Part shown: positions 23,308 through 29,794 of the stretch, piece by piece
Layout: every line of letters starts with the position of its first letter
Position numbering within the stretch: the first letter of the stretch is position 1
Source: Chloroflexota bacterium
GTDB lineage: Bacteria > Chloroflexota > Anaerolineae > UBA4142
Reading direction: 5' to 3'
Assembly (NCBI GenBank): GCA_016215025.1
Contig: JACRMI010000052.1
Span: 1 to 34,638 of the forward strand
Length of the DNA stretch: 34,638 nt
Translations under genes and position numbers: made by a program
Notes under the pieces: model-generated
What the model saw: the letters and a program-made list of their open reading frames with translations, nothing else
What the model was told of the DNA's origin: nothing
Database searches by the model: none

Positions 23308-24036
23308 TTACTTTTGTTGAAAGATGAGTTTCCAGCCACGCGGTGTTGCGCCGCGATCGGTTCGACAATCGACTGGAACCGGACCTACGACTAGATCGGA
23401 AATGGTCTCGCTTTCGGCTTCAAGTATTCGAACTGAAAAGGTACCCGGTGTTACTTCGTAATCGGCATAGCCAATGCCTCGTTCGGGCTTGAGTCCAGTG
23501 TAAATCGTTTCGGTTGTATCATTGCCGCGCACTTCGATCCCGATATTGGGCAGGTCTCGTCCGGCGGCATTGCGAACGATTATTCGCAAGTGGGCAGTCT
23601 CCGGCTCATCGGCGCAGCTCAACTGCGCATGTTCGACAAGGCGGAAGGTAAGTACTGTTGGGACCGGTGTGGCGACGATGTAGACTGAAATCGGAGTGGG
23701 CACTCCCGGCGCTGGGCGTTGTGCGGTGTAAGGCAGTTTCAGTCCAAGGGCTTGTCCCAAATGAATCAAAGCATCTCGTGTGTCAGTTGTGCTAGAACTT
23801 TTCTCTCGCTGGATGAGGTCATCAAACGTCAACGTTGAATTTGTTAGCCCCAATGTCTGGATCCGCTGTTGGGCAGCTTCCAAGTTGGCATTTTTTTCGT
23901 ACGCCTGACTTGCCATGCGAACATAATCTTCTTTGAGCGGCTGTCGCAGGTCAGCCAAGTCGGCGTTCTTGAATTCGACGGGCCACACAACCCAGGTAAC
24001 GGTCAGTCCTAACGCGAGACCAATAATCGCACTCAA
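23308..24036 (-). CDS. membrane-anchored protein of unknown function, start uncertain
   Basis: The only standard start in this frame is TTG 24036, which falls inside the first hydrophobic stretch (AIILTAFLSAIIGLALGLTV). The frame is open to 24294 and reads a plausible cytoplasmic tail (TPTSEGPRTELARP) before the membrane helix, so the protein probably begins upstream. An ATT at 24115-24117 follows GGAG by 8 bases and is a candidate. Behind the helix is a helical region (about 30-80) and a beta-rich outer domain with one Cys pair. It lies 47 bp before the CNB gene and may be its membrane partner. 24037-24348 holds this possible N-terminus and no other gene. Confidence 0.6.
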   Translation of the reverse strand: MSAIIGLALGLTVTWVVWPVEFKNADLADLRQPLKEDYVRMASQAYEKNANLEAAQQRIQTLGLTNSTLTFDDLIQREKSSSTTDTRDALIHLGQALGLKLPYTAQRPAPGVPTPISVYIVATPVPTVLTFRLVEHAQLSCADEPETAHLRIIVRNAAGRDLPNIGIEVRGNDTTETIYTGLKPERGIGYADYEVTPGTFSVRILEAESETISDLVVGPVPVDCRTDRGATPRGWKLIFQQK

Positions 24037-24348
24037 AAATGCCGTAAGGATAATAGCCGGGCGCGCGAGTTCTGTCCGAGGTCCCTCGCTGGTGGGGGTG
24101 GCGTCATTTTGGAAAATGAGTCCGTCTCCGTTTGACTCCCGATAAAAGGGTTCGCTGCGTTCTCGTGTAGCTCTAGTGCTTAAAGATTTTGCTTGGGCAC
24201 TAGCGGCGTTCTGGCTGTAGACATTTGAATGATGCTGAATAACTGAGGATGATAAAAAAAAGTGGCTTGGGAACGCGAATGGTGTTATAATCGATTAATG
24301 AATGATTCCAAGTAATCTAGTACTGTAGCGTGAACGAGCCGCTAAGAG

Positions 24349-24432
24349 TGCCGAAGGAGGGAATCGAACCCACAAGAGCGTAAGCTCACACGATTTTGAG
24401 TCGTGCGCGTCTGCCAGTTCCGCCACTTCGGC
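24349..24432 (-). tRNA. tRNA-Leu (anticodon CAA)
   Basis: A class II tRNA of 84 nt. The acceptor stem is GCCGAAG/CTTCGGC with discriminator A. The anticodon stem CACGA/TCGTG encloses the loop CTCAAAA with anticodon CAA (codon UUG). A long variable arm (GAGC/GCTC) and the T-loop TTCGATT are present. The T-stem has one U-U mismatch at 50-64. CCA is not encoded. Confidence 0.93.
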
Positions 24433-24443
24433 TTACGAACCCA

Positions 24444-24472
24444 AGTATAAGTTAAAAAACACCTAAAGTCAA
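24444..24472 (-). promoter_or_regulatory. promoter of tRNA-Leu
   Basis: On the minus strand TTGACT (24472-24467), 17 bp, TATACT (24449-24444), putting transcription start about 5 bp upstream of the mature tRNA end. Confidence 0.72.
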
Positions 24473-24562
24473 ATTAATCGCGTTATCTAGTGGGTGTCTT
24501 TTTGGCAGATAGTCTCAAATTTACCTCTTTTCAGTTCGAGTTGTGTTCCCAAAAACAAAATC

Positions 24563-24585
24563 GAACATTAAAGATTTATCAACGT
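24563..24585 (+). promoter_or_regulatory. possible ECF-type promoter of the sigma factor gene
   Basis: GAAC (24563-24566) and CGT (24583-24585) are 16 bp apart, the form of many ECF-dependent promoters (AAC in -35, CGT in -10). It would start transcription close to ATG 24601 and allow the sigma factor to drive its own operon. Confidence 0.4.
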
Positions 24586-24600
24586 GCTAACTTGTAATCA

Positions 24601-25206
24601 ATGATGGACGAGCAAGCATTAATTCGCGCGGCACAAAAAAGTGACGTTGCCGCTTTCAATCAACTCGTACGCACCTATCAAGCGCAGGTCTTTCGCACCG
24701 CGTATCGCGTTCTCGGCGACCAAGCGGCAGCAGAGGATGCTGCGCAAGATGCGTTTATCTCTGCATTCAAACACGTACGCGATTATCGCGGTGGCTCTTT
24801 CAAAGCGTGGCTTTTGCGAATTGTGACCAACTCGTGCTACGACCAACTTCGCGTTAAGCAACGCCGTCCCACCACATCGCTCGATGCGATGTTACTCGAT
24901 CCCGATAATCCCGCACCCGGTGCGGATCGGGCTGCGCCTGAAACTCCGGAGGATGTGGCCGAACGAAAAGAACTCGGCGAAGCGATTCAACGTGGATTGG
25001 CGACGTTGCCGCCCGATCAGCGTGTTGTGCTGGTGCTGGTGGACATCGAAGGCTTGAATTACGATGAGGCGGCGCACGCAATGCGGACCAACGTCGGCAC
25101 GATCAAGTCGCGTTTGAGCCGCGCGCGTGCTGCAATGCGCGATTTTCTCGTCAAGCAGGTGGAACTTGTACCCGCGCGATATCGTCTATCAAGTGAGCGA
25201 GTATAG
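24601..25206 (+). CDS. ECF sigma factor (sigma-70 family, group 4)
   Basis: A 201-residue sigma factor lacking region 3. Region 2 covers about 15-90 (FNQLVRTYQAQVFRTAYRVLGD, AEDAAQDAFISAFKHV, FKAWLLRIVTNSCYDQLR) and region 4 about 130-190 (LATLPPDQRVVLVLVDIEGLNYDEAAHAM, then VGTIKSRLSRARAAM). An acidic, Pro-rich linker separates them. It directs RNA polymerase to a special promoter set when released by its anti-sigma factor, which begins 2 bp after its stop. No ribosome-binding site is visible; a short or absent leader is likely. Confidence 0.94.
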   Translation: MMDEQALIRAAQKSDVAAFNQLVRTYQAQVFRTAYRVLGDQAAAEDAAQDAFISAFKHVRDYRGGSFKAWLLRIVTNSCYDQLRVKQRRPTTSLDAMLLDPDNPAPGADRAAPETPEDVAERKELGEAIQRGLATLPPDQRVVLVLVDIEGLNYDEAAHAMRTNVGTIKSRLSRARAAMRDFLVKQVELVPARYRLSSERV

Positions 25207-25208
25207 AT

Positions 25209-26246
25209 ATGTTTGGGCGTAAAACTTTTACAGACATGCACGCGTGGGTCGAAGAGCGATTGTCGGATTATATCGACAGTCAGCTTCCGGCTTCTGAGCG
25301 TGCGCAATTCGATAAACATCTCGGCGAGTGCGGCCAATGCCGCGCAAGTCTAGAGTCCATGAAATGGACGGTGGCGCTGATGAAGCAAGCGCCTGCCGTA
25401 ACATCGCGACGATCATTTGTCTTGCCTGTTCCGGTCAAGCGTCAGCCCACGTGGGTTTTTGGTCTAGCCAGCTTTGCAGCGGCTGCGGCAACATTATTGT
25501 TCGTCGCGTTGATCGGTATCGAATTGATTACGCAGCTTGGCGGTCCCAGTACAGCATCTGCGCCAGCTGCCGCACCATTCGTCGCGCAACAAAAATCCCA
25601 ACCAACGATGGCGGCTGCTAGCGCGCCGCAACCTACGCCGACAATGTACGCGCCGCTATTTGCTGCTCCAACAGCCGCGCCTATGCCAACTCAAGCACCC
25701 AAGTCATCCGGTGGTATGGCTGCATCATCGTCATCTGCTGCCGCATCTTCGTCAGCCGCGTCGTCGTTGCCACCGGCTCCGGCGTTTCAGCCAACTACAG
25801 TTCCAACATCAGCCGCTCAAACCACCGCTGCCGAATTGGCAACCAATGCGGCTCAGGATAGTGCCAAGTCACAAATTGTGACGCCATCACCGCGCCAGGC
25901 ATTAACAGGGAGCGCAATTGCTGGAACTGCAATTCCCTCGTCAACGTGGACGGCAACGCCAACGCGCACGCCAACCCCGGTTCCACCGACAGCAACGTTT
26001 GTGCCAACTGCGACGCCAATTCCACCAACGGCGACTCTTGCGCCAACCGCGACACCAGTTCCGCCAACAGCAACGCCACAACCAACGCGGGCTGCTTTGG
26101 TGCAAACTGAAACATCGCGCGCACCGGGCGCAGAACCAATCGTTCCAAAAGAGCCGTTCTTTTCGCCGTTGCGCTTGGCGCAGATTGGAACATTTTTCGG
26201 CGCGGTGTTCTTCGGCGTGCTCGTCCTTTTATTGCGTCGTCGATAG
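25209..26246 (+). CDS. anti-sigma factor, ZAS domain with membrane anchor and repeat-rich tail
   Basis: A 345-residue protein. The N-terminal 50 residues form a zinc anti-sigma domain with the motif HLGECGQC (H-x3-C-x2-C) after ERLSDYIDSQLPASERAQFDKHL, which binds the upstream sigma factor in the cytoplasm. A membrane helix at about 82-105 (FGLASFAAAAATLLFVALIGI) follows. About 190 residues are low-complexity Ala/Pro/Thr/Ser with PTATPVPPTAT units, and a second hydrophobic segment before RRR closes the chain. The outer tail may span or sense the cell envelope. It is cotranscribed with the sigma factor; the spacing implies translational coupling. Confidence 0.92.
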   Translation: MFGRKTFTDMHAWVEERLSDYIDSQLPASERAQFDKHLGECGQCRASLESMKWTVALMKQAPAVTSRRSFVLPVPVKRQPTWVFGLASFAAAAATLLFVALIGIELITQLGGPSTASAPAAAPFVAQQKSQPTMAAASAPQPTPTMYAPLFAAPTAAPMPTQAPKSSGGMAASSSSAAASSSAASSLPPAPAFQPTTVPTSAAQTTAAELATNAAQDSAKSQIVTPSPRQALTGSAIAGTAIPSSTWTATPTRTPTPVPPTATFVPTATPIPPTATLAPTATPVPPTATPQPTRAALVQTETSRAPGAEPIVPKEPFFSPLRLAQIGTFFGAVFFGVLVLLLRRR

Positions 26247-26263
26247 AATTCAAAACCAAGTTT

Positions 26264-26318
26264 ACACAGTGACACCCAGATACAAAGATTTTTTCTTTGC
26301 GTCCGGGTGTCGTTGTGT
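26264..26318. terminator. bidirectional terminator between the anti-sigma and phosphatase genes
   Basis: Arms 26264-26277 and 26305-26318 (acacagtgacaccc/gggtgtcgttgtgt) pair over 14 bp with two G-U pairs; an inner stem (caaag/ctttg) encloses a T-rich loop. TTTATC follows on the plus strand. The two genes converge on it. Confidence 0.7.
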
Positions 26319-26330
26319 TTTATCTACCAT

Positions 26331-26951
26331 TCAGGATTTGTTTTCAACCAGGAGTCCAAACCAATTGCGACAGACGAGTCCATTCGGTGTGACCTCTGTT
26401 AATGCGTAATGCGCATTTTTGATCCAATGATTCTCGATGAACGACCGATCAACGTTGGTGAGTACGAGCGGCAACATGCAAAAAGCTACTGCGCCATGCA
26501 TGACGAAAACGAGGTTGTCGTCTGGCGCATGTTCCTCAATCACGCGTTCAATAAATGGAACGAATTTCTTTTGCATGTCGTTAAAGCTCTCGCCTTGCTC
26601 GATGCGTGCATCCCAGTTTTTATTCTCCAACCATTCGCAGACAACTCCGCGATGCAAATCCCAGGCTGCTTCGTCGGCTCTACCTTCGGCGATGCCGCAA
26701 TCGAATTCGCGCAACGCATCCGTGATTTCGATGGGTGCGCCGAGCGTGTGCGCTAGGATTTCGGCGGTCTGTTGCGCGCGCAGCAGTGGACTGGAATAAA
26801 TCTGTTTCACGGTTACATGGCGCAAATCCTCTGCGAGCATGGCGGCTTGGTGTCGTCCTTTCTCCGTCAAGCCATGCACCATGCCGCGATTCGAAATCAC
26901 CGCAAGGATGTTTGCTTCGCTTTCACCATGACGCAAAAAATACAGTTTCAT
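26331..26951 (-). CDS. histidine phosphatase (phosphoglycerate mutase superfamily)
   Basis: A 206-residue enzyme with the catalytic RHGESEAN motif at residues 7-14, a conserved YSSPLLRAQQTAEIL block, a Glu-rich LREFDCGIAEGR segment and the second histidine in FVMHGAVAFCML. The family transfers phosphate through a phosphohistidine; substrates range from phosphosugars to nucleotides, and the length alone does not decide. The start is ATG 26951. It begins 14 bp after an inverted-repeat hairpin that separates it from the GGDEF gene. Confidence 0.93.
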   Translation of the reverse strand: MKLYFLRHGESEANILAVISNRGMVHGLTEKGRHQAAMLAEDLRHVTVKQIYSSPLLRAQQTAEILAHTLGAPIEITDALREFDCGIAEGRADEAAWDLHRGVVCEWLENKNWDARIEQGESFNDMQKKFVPFIERVIEEHAPDDNLVFVMHGAVAFCMLPLVLTNVDRSFIENHWIKNAHYALTEVTPNGLVCRNWFGLLVENKS

Positions 26952-26964
26952 GTTCCACCAACAA

Positions 26965-27002
26965 AGAAACCAGGTTTAACCGAAGGGAGAAACCTGGTTT
27001 CT
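26965..27002 (-). terminator. hairpin between the GGDEF and phosphatase genes
   Basis: Perfect 13-bp arms 26965-26977 and 26990-27002 (agaaaccaggttt/aaacctggtttct) with a 12-nt loop; TTTGTT overlaps and follows on the minus strand. It ends the GGDEF transcript or lies in the leader of the phosphatase gene. The arm core is shared with 20344-20376. Confidence 0.65.
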
Positions 27003-27024
27003 GGATTATCATTAACCGCTTGAT

Positions 27025-27777
27025 TCACGTGTGTTGAAGTTGTAGGCTTGGCGCTGAAGCGATCCGATTTTTTCCTGCTTTCTTCGCTTCATCCAACGCT
27101 TTCAAACCACTGCGTATGACCTCATCGGAGCTTGCTTCTTTGTCGACGGTCTTGACGCCCACACTAATCGTAAATTCCACTTGCTGTTCGCCAATGGTGA
27201 CTGTGCTGTCGGCGACGGTCGCGCGCAGGCGTTCCGCAAATTCAGTCGCGCCAGTTTCCAGCGTGTGTGGGAGCAAGCAAGCAAACTCATCGTTCCCCAA
27301 GCGCGCCAGCATATCGGACCGCCGCATTTGAGCTTGGCAGATGTTGCTCACGGTCCGAAGTACTTGATCGCCCATTTTGAATCCGAAGGTTTCGTTAATC
27401 GCTCTAAAGTTGTCGAGATCGAATAGCAGGATGGAAAATTTTTCGTCATACCGTTGCGCTCGCGAAAATTCATACTCTAATAATTCGGCAAAGCGTTTGC
27501 GATTGAATGCCATCGTGAGCGGGTCAGTGGTGGCGAGTAGCTGCACCGTGTCTTCGACCGTACGGAGTTTTCGAAGCGCGGGGAGTGTCCAGATGAGGAT
27601 GAACGGTACTGACAAGACTGGAATCAAGATTGCGGCTGCAAGATTTTGGAGGCTTACGCTAGTTCCCATGAATGCAGCGATCAAAAAAACGAGGATGGAT
27701 GCAACGCCAATGGATGCCAAGGTGAGTACGATCGTAGTGAGAGCGACGCCCCAGCGCTTGATTAATTTCTCTGCCAT
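27025..27777 (-). CDS. membrane GGDEF-domain protein with degenerate active site
   Basis: A 250-residue protein with two membrane segments (about 11-37 and 45-66) and a C-terminal GGDEF domain (about 78-245). The expected GG(D/E)EF motif reads GNDEF at 161-165, so the second glycine is changed. The metal and guanine-binding context (DPLTMAFNRKRF, LLFDLDNFRAINETFG) is retained and an inhibitory-site motif RxxD (152-155) lies five residues before GNDEF. ATG 27777 was chosen over an upstream GTG (27834) because GGAG lies about ten bases upstream. Diguanylate cyclase activity is doubtful; c-di-GMP binding is possible. Confidence 0.88.
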   Translation of the reverse strand: MAEKLIKRWGVALTTIVLTLASIGVASILVFLIAAFMGTSVSLQNLAAAILIPVLSVPFILIWTLPALRKLRTVEDTVQLLATTDPLTMAFNRKRFAELLEYEFSRAQRYDEKFSILLFDLDNFRAINETFGFKMGDQVLRTVSNICQAQMRRSDMLARLGNDEFACLLPHTLETGATEFAERLRATVADSTVTIGEQQVEFTISVGVKTVDKEASSDEVIRSGLKALDEAKKAGKNRIASAPSLQLQHT

Positions 27778-27949
27778 TTGTCCAATTCTCCGACGTGCGC
27801 GCAACAATTCTGTTATGCGCTGAGAGTGTGTCACAGTTACTTTAGTTTGTCAAACGATTTGTGGATTTTGTTTGCGATTGATTGCAAACTGAGTGTCAAT
27901 CGATAAGAACAGTGAAAATTGGACAAATTTCGGCTCGAAAAACGCCGAA

Positions 27950-28213
27950 TTACAAGACCATCATCACATATTCATGACTGCTGAGTTCATAATACAAACC
28001 ATCGAGCTGTTCGCGGCTTTCGGCCGTAAACGTGGTTGTCACAGAAAGATATTTGCCATCCTTGCTCATTCGGCTCGATATTTCTTCGTCTCTCAAGTCC
28101 GGCACATGTCGGCGAACGATTTTGATCACGATGGATTCAAAATCGGCATAATTCTTGCCGATGGTTTTTAGAGGGAAGCGACAGGGAAATACCAACCCTT
28201 TGCCTTTTTCCAT
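27950..28213 (-). CDS. DUF493 (YbeD/UPF0250) family protein
   Basis: An 87-residue protein with the conserved FPCRFPLKTIGKN start, the ESIVIKIVRRHVPD helix, SKDGKYLSVTTTFTAESREQL and a C-terminal EYVMMVL. The family has a ferredoxin-like alpha/beta fold; a regulatory role for lipoylation was proposed in proteobacteria but is not general. It follows marC on the same strand. Confidence 0.9.
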   Translation of the reverse strand: MEKGKGLVFPCRFPLKTIGKNYADFESIVIKIVRRHVPDLRDEEISSRMSKDGKYLSVTTTFTAESREQLDGLYYELSSHEYVMMVL

Positions 28214-28231
28214 TTTATACTCCCTTGAGAA

Positions 28232-28280
28232 AGTAGAGCAAGGGTCTCACTTGCTTGGCAAGTCGGAGACTTGCCCTACT
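28232..28280. repeat. imperfect hairpin repeat with gcaag...cttgc words
   Basis: Arms 28232-28254 and 28258-28280 pair with about 7 mismatches over 23 positions around a 3-nt loop. It contains the words ggcaagtcggagacttgcc. It lies between marC and DUF493 and overlaps the marC stop codon. It looks like a REP-type intergenic element. Confidence 0.5.
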
Positions 28281-28914
28281 ATCTCATACTTTGCACGATG
28301 GGGCGCAGCCCGTTAACGAAAAATTCGACGGCGATTGCCATGACGATCAATCCCATGATGCGCAACAACACTTGATTGCCGCTGTGTCCCAGCACGCGCA
28401 CGACCTGGCGCGCTCCGATCAAAAACAAAAACATCAACAGCAGAACCGCGGAAAGCGCGATCACGAGTGCAATTTCCTTTTCCATTTCGCCGCCGGTTTC
28501 ATTCATCAGCACGATCACCGTCGCGATTGCGCCTGGTCCCGCGATGAGCGGAATCCCCAGCGGCGTGATCGCAATATCGTTGATGTAATCCGTCACCGAT
28601 TGTTTATCCAGCCGCGTGCGCGTCAAACGCGCTCCCAGCATTTCATAGCCCATGATGAAAAAAATGACGCCGCCGACAATGCGCAGACTGTTCACCGAAA
28701 TTCCGAAAAAATCGAATAGGAATCGACCGGTCAGCGCGAAAAAAATCAGCACTACCCATGCCGTGATCGCTGCGCGCAATGCGACGCGACGCGATTCCTC
28801 ATGCGATAACTCAGTCGTCATCGAGCCAAAGACCGGCAGCGCGCCGATAGGATCGATGATCGTAAAGAGAGAGACGAAACAGAGCAGTCCAAATTGCAGA
28901 GGTGGATTGTTCAT
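28279..28914 (-). CDS. MarC family integral membrane protein
   Basis: A 211-residue protein with six predicted membrane helices, opening with FVSLFTIIDPIGALPVF, then the GRFLFDFFGISVNSLRIVGG segment and the loop PLGIPLIAGPGAIATVIVL typical of the MarC/NAAT group. The family includes putative small-molecule transporters; MarC itself does not confer multidrug resistance. ATG 28914 overlaps the stop of the SDR remnant by ATGA. Confidence 0.93.
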   Translation of the reverse strand: MNNPPLQFGLLCFVSLFTIIDPIGALPVFGSMTTELSHEESRRVALRAAITAWVVLIFFALTGRFLFDFFGISVNSLRIVGGVIFFIMGYEMLGARLTRTRLDKQSVTDYINDIAITPLGIPLIAGPGAIATVIVLMNETGGEMEKEIALVIALSAVLLLMFLFLIGARQVVRVLGHSGNQVLLRIMGLIVMAIAVEFFVNGLRPIVQSMR

Positions 28915-29237
28915 CGGTAAGGAATCTTTGCGTTCAACGATTGTTGCTTGAGTACATGCTGCTCATCGTGCGCCCCATCATAGCAATCGCAAATGGACGC
29001 CGCATCGCTGTGCGACAAATCGAGCGAAATCGTTCGTGCTTGAATAGCGTAGGTCGATGTAAGTTTTTCGACAAGCGTTTGCATTTCATCAGTACGGCGC
29101 GCGACCAAAACGAGATTCAATTTTTGTGCGGCGAGTTGCGTCGCGAATTCTGCGCCCATCCCGACCGACGCGCCCGCAATCAATGCCCACGGTCCATAAC
29201 GTTCGCGAAATCGTGCAGCATTTGACGAATTTATTGT
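28911..29237 (-). pseudogene. remnant of a short-chain dehydrogenase/reductase
   Basis: The frame is open from 29237 and reads RFRERYGPWALIAGASVGMGAEFATQL in pieces: the common N-terminal sequence of SDR oxidoreductases with the NAD(P) motif GASxGxG. It continues with LVARRTDEMQ and ends about 70 residues later in an unrelated tail. SDRs are about 250 residues, so the catalytic Tyr-x3-Lys half is missing. There is no ATG before GPWAL in frame; only TTG 29183. It is therefore a truncated and probably dead gene. Confidence 0.75.
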
Positions 29238-29387
29238 TCACCATCCTAGTCGAGTGTCTTTCCAATTGCCGGATGCGACAACAGCCCGCCGATTATAGTC
29301 GGCGCTGTCCGTTCGGTCAAGCGCAGGAAAATAGACGGGTGTGCGTCAAAAATCGTGACGCACATCCAAAATAGACCGGCGGGCTGA

Positions 29388-29415
29388 TTGACAAACCTAT
29401 TTTTCTGATTATACT
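29388..29415 (+). promoter_or_regulatory. promoter of the 57-residue gene
   Basis: TTGACA (29388-29393), 16 bp, TATACT (29410-29415). Predicted start near 29422, giving a leader of about 47 nt that contains GGAGG. Confidence 0.75.
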
Positions 29416-29468
29416 TTTAATCATAACGACGCTGTCGTCGGGGAAAATTTGTGTAACGGAGGAAATAA

Positions 29469-29642
29469 ATGTCCGACAAGTCCCGACGCAAATCGAGCCG
29501 AAAACCGGCGGATGATCATCCAGCCCCATCACTTTCCGATTTGCTAGAAGAACTGTTGTCAATCTTGCGACCGCGAGTCCCAGTGCGTGTTCCTGTTCGG
29601 AATAGACCGATTTACCCAGGTAAAGTAAAAAATCGACGATAA
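29469..29642 (+). CDS. small basic protein of unknown function (57 residues)
   Basis: ATG 29469 has GGAGG at 29458-29462 with a six-base spacer, a good promoter 54 bp upstream of it (29388-29415), and a terminator 15 bp past its TAA. The peptide begins SDKSRRKSSRKPADDHPAP, has a short amphipathic helix (SLSDLLEELLSIL), then an Arg/Val/Pro-rich tail (RPRVPVRVPVRNRPIYP, KVKNRR). It is strongly basic with no membrane segment. I recognise no family. A nucleic-acid or ribosome-associated role is only a guess from charge. The complete signals make it more credible than most short frames. Confidence 0.65.
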   Translation: MSDKSRRKSSRKPADDHPAPSLSDLLEELLSILRPRVPVRVPVRNRPIYPGKVKNRR

Positions 29643-29656
29643 AATGATTTGGAATG

Positions 29657-29696
29657 AACCTGTCAGGCTTCGCCCCACCGCCTGGCAGGTTTTTTG
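29657..29696 (+). terminator. intrinsic terminator after the 57-residue gene
   Basis: aacctgtcaggc (29657-29668) pairs with gcctggcaggtt (29680-29691), one G-U pair, 11-nt loop, followed by T residues to 29695. Arm core resembles that of the hairpin at 33023-33064. Confidence 0.82.
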
Positions 29697-29702
29697 TACC
29701 AC

Positions 29703-29771
29703 GTAGCGCGAGCGGCTTCCTGAGCGGAACGAAGTAAAGTCGAAGGACCGCGAGCAAGCTGCGCGCGCTAC
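29703..29771. repeat. REP-like palindromic element
   Basis: gtagcgcgagcggctt (29703-29718) pairs with aagctgcgcgcgctac (29756-29771) with two mismatches, and the interior contains tcctgagcggaacgaag...gtcgaagga (29718-29747), a word I associate with widespread intergenic repeats. It lies 23 bp before the tricorn start codon and its Shine-Dalgarno. Confidence 0.5.
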
Positions 29772-29794
29772 ATATCTCAATCGGAGAATTCTCT

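Noticed and set aside
24281..24291. TATAAT on the plus strand upstream of tRNA-Leu
   Set aside because: No good -35 at 16-18 bp and no plus-strand gene follows.
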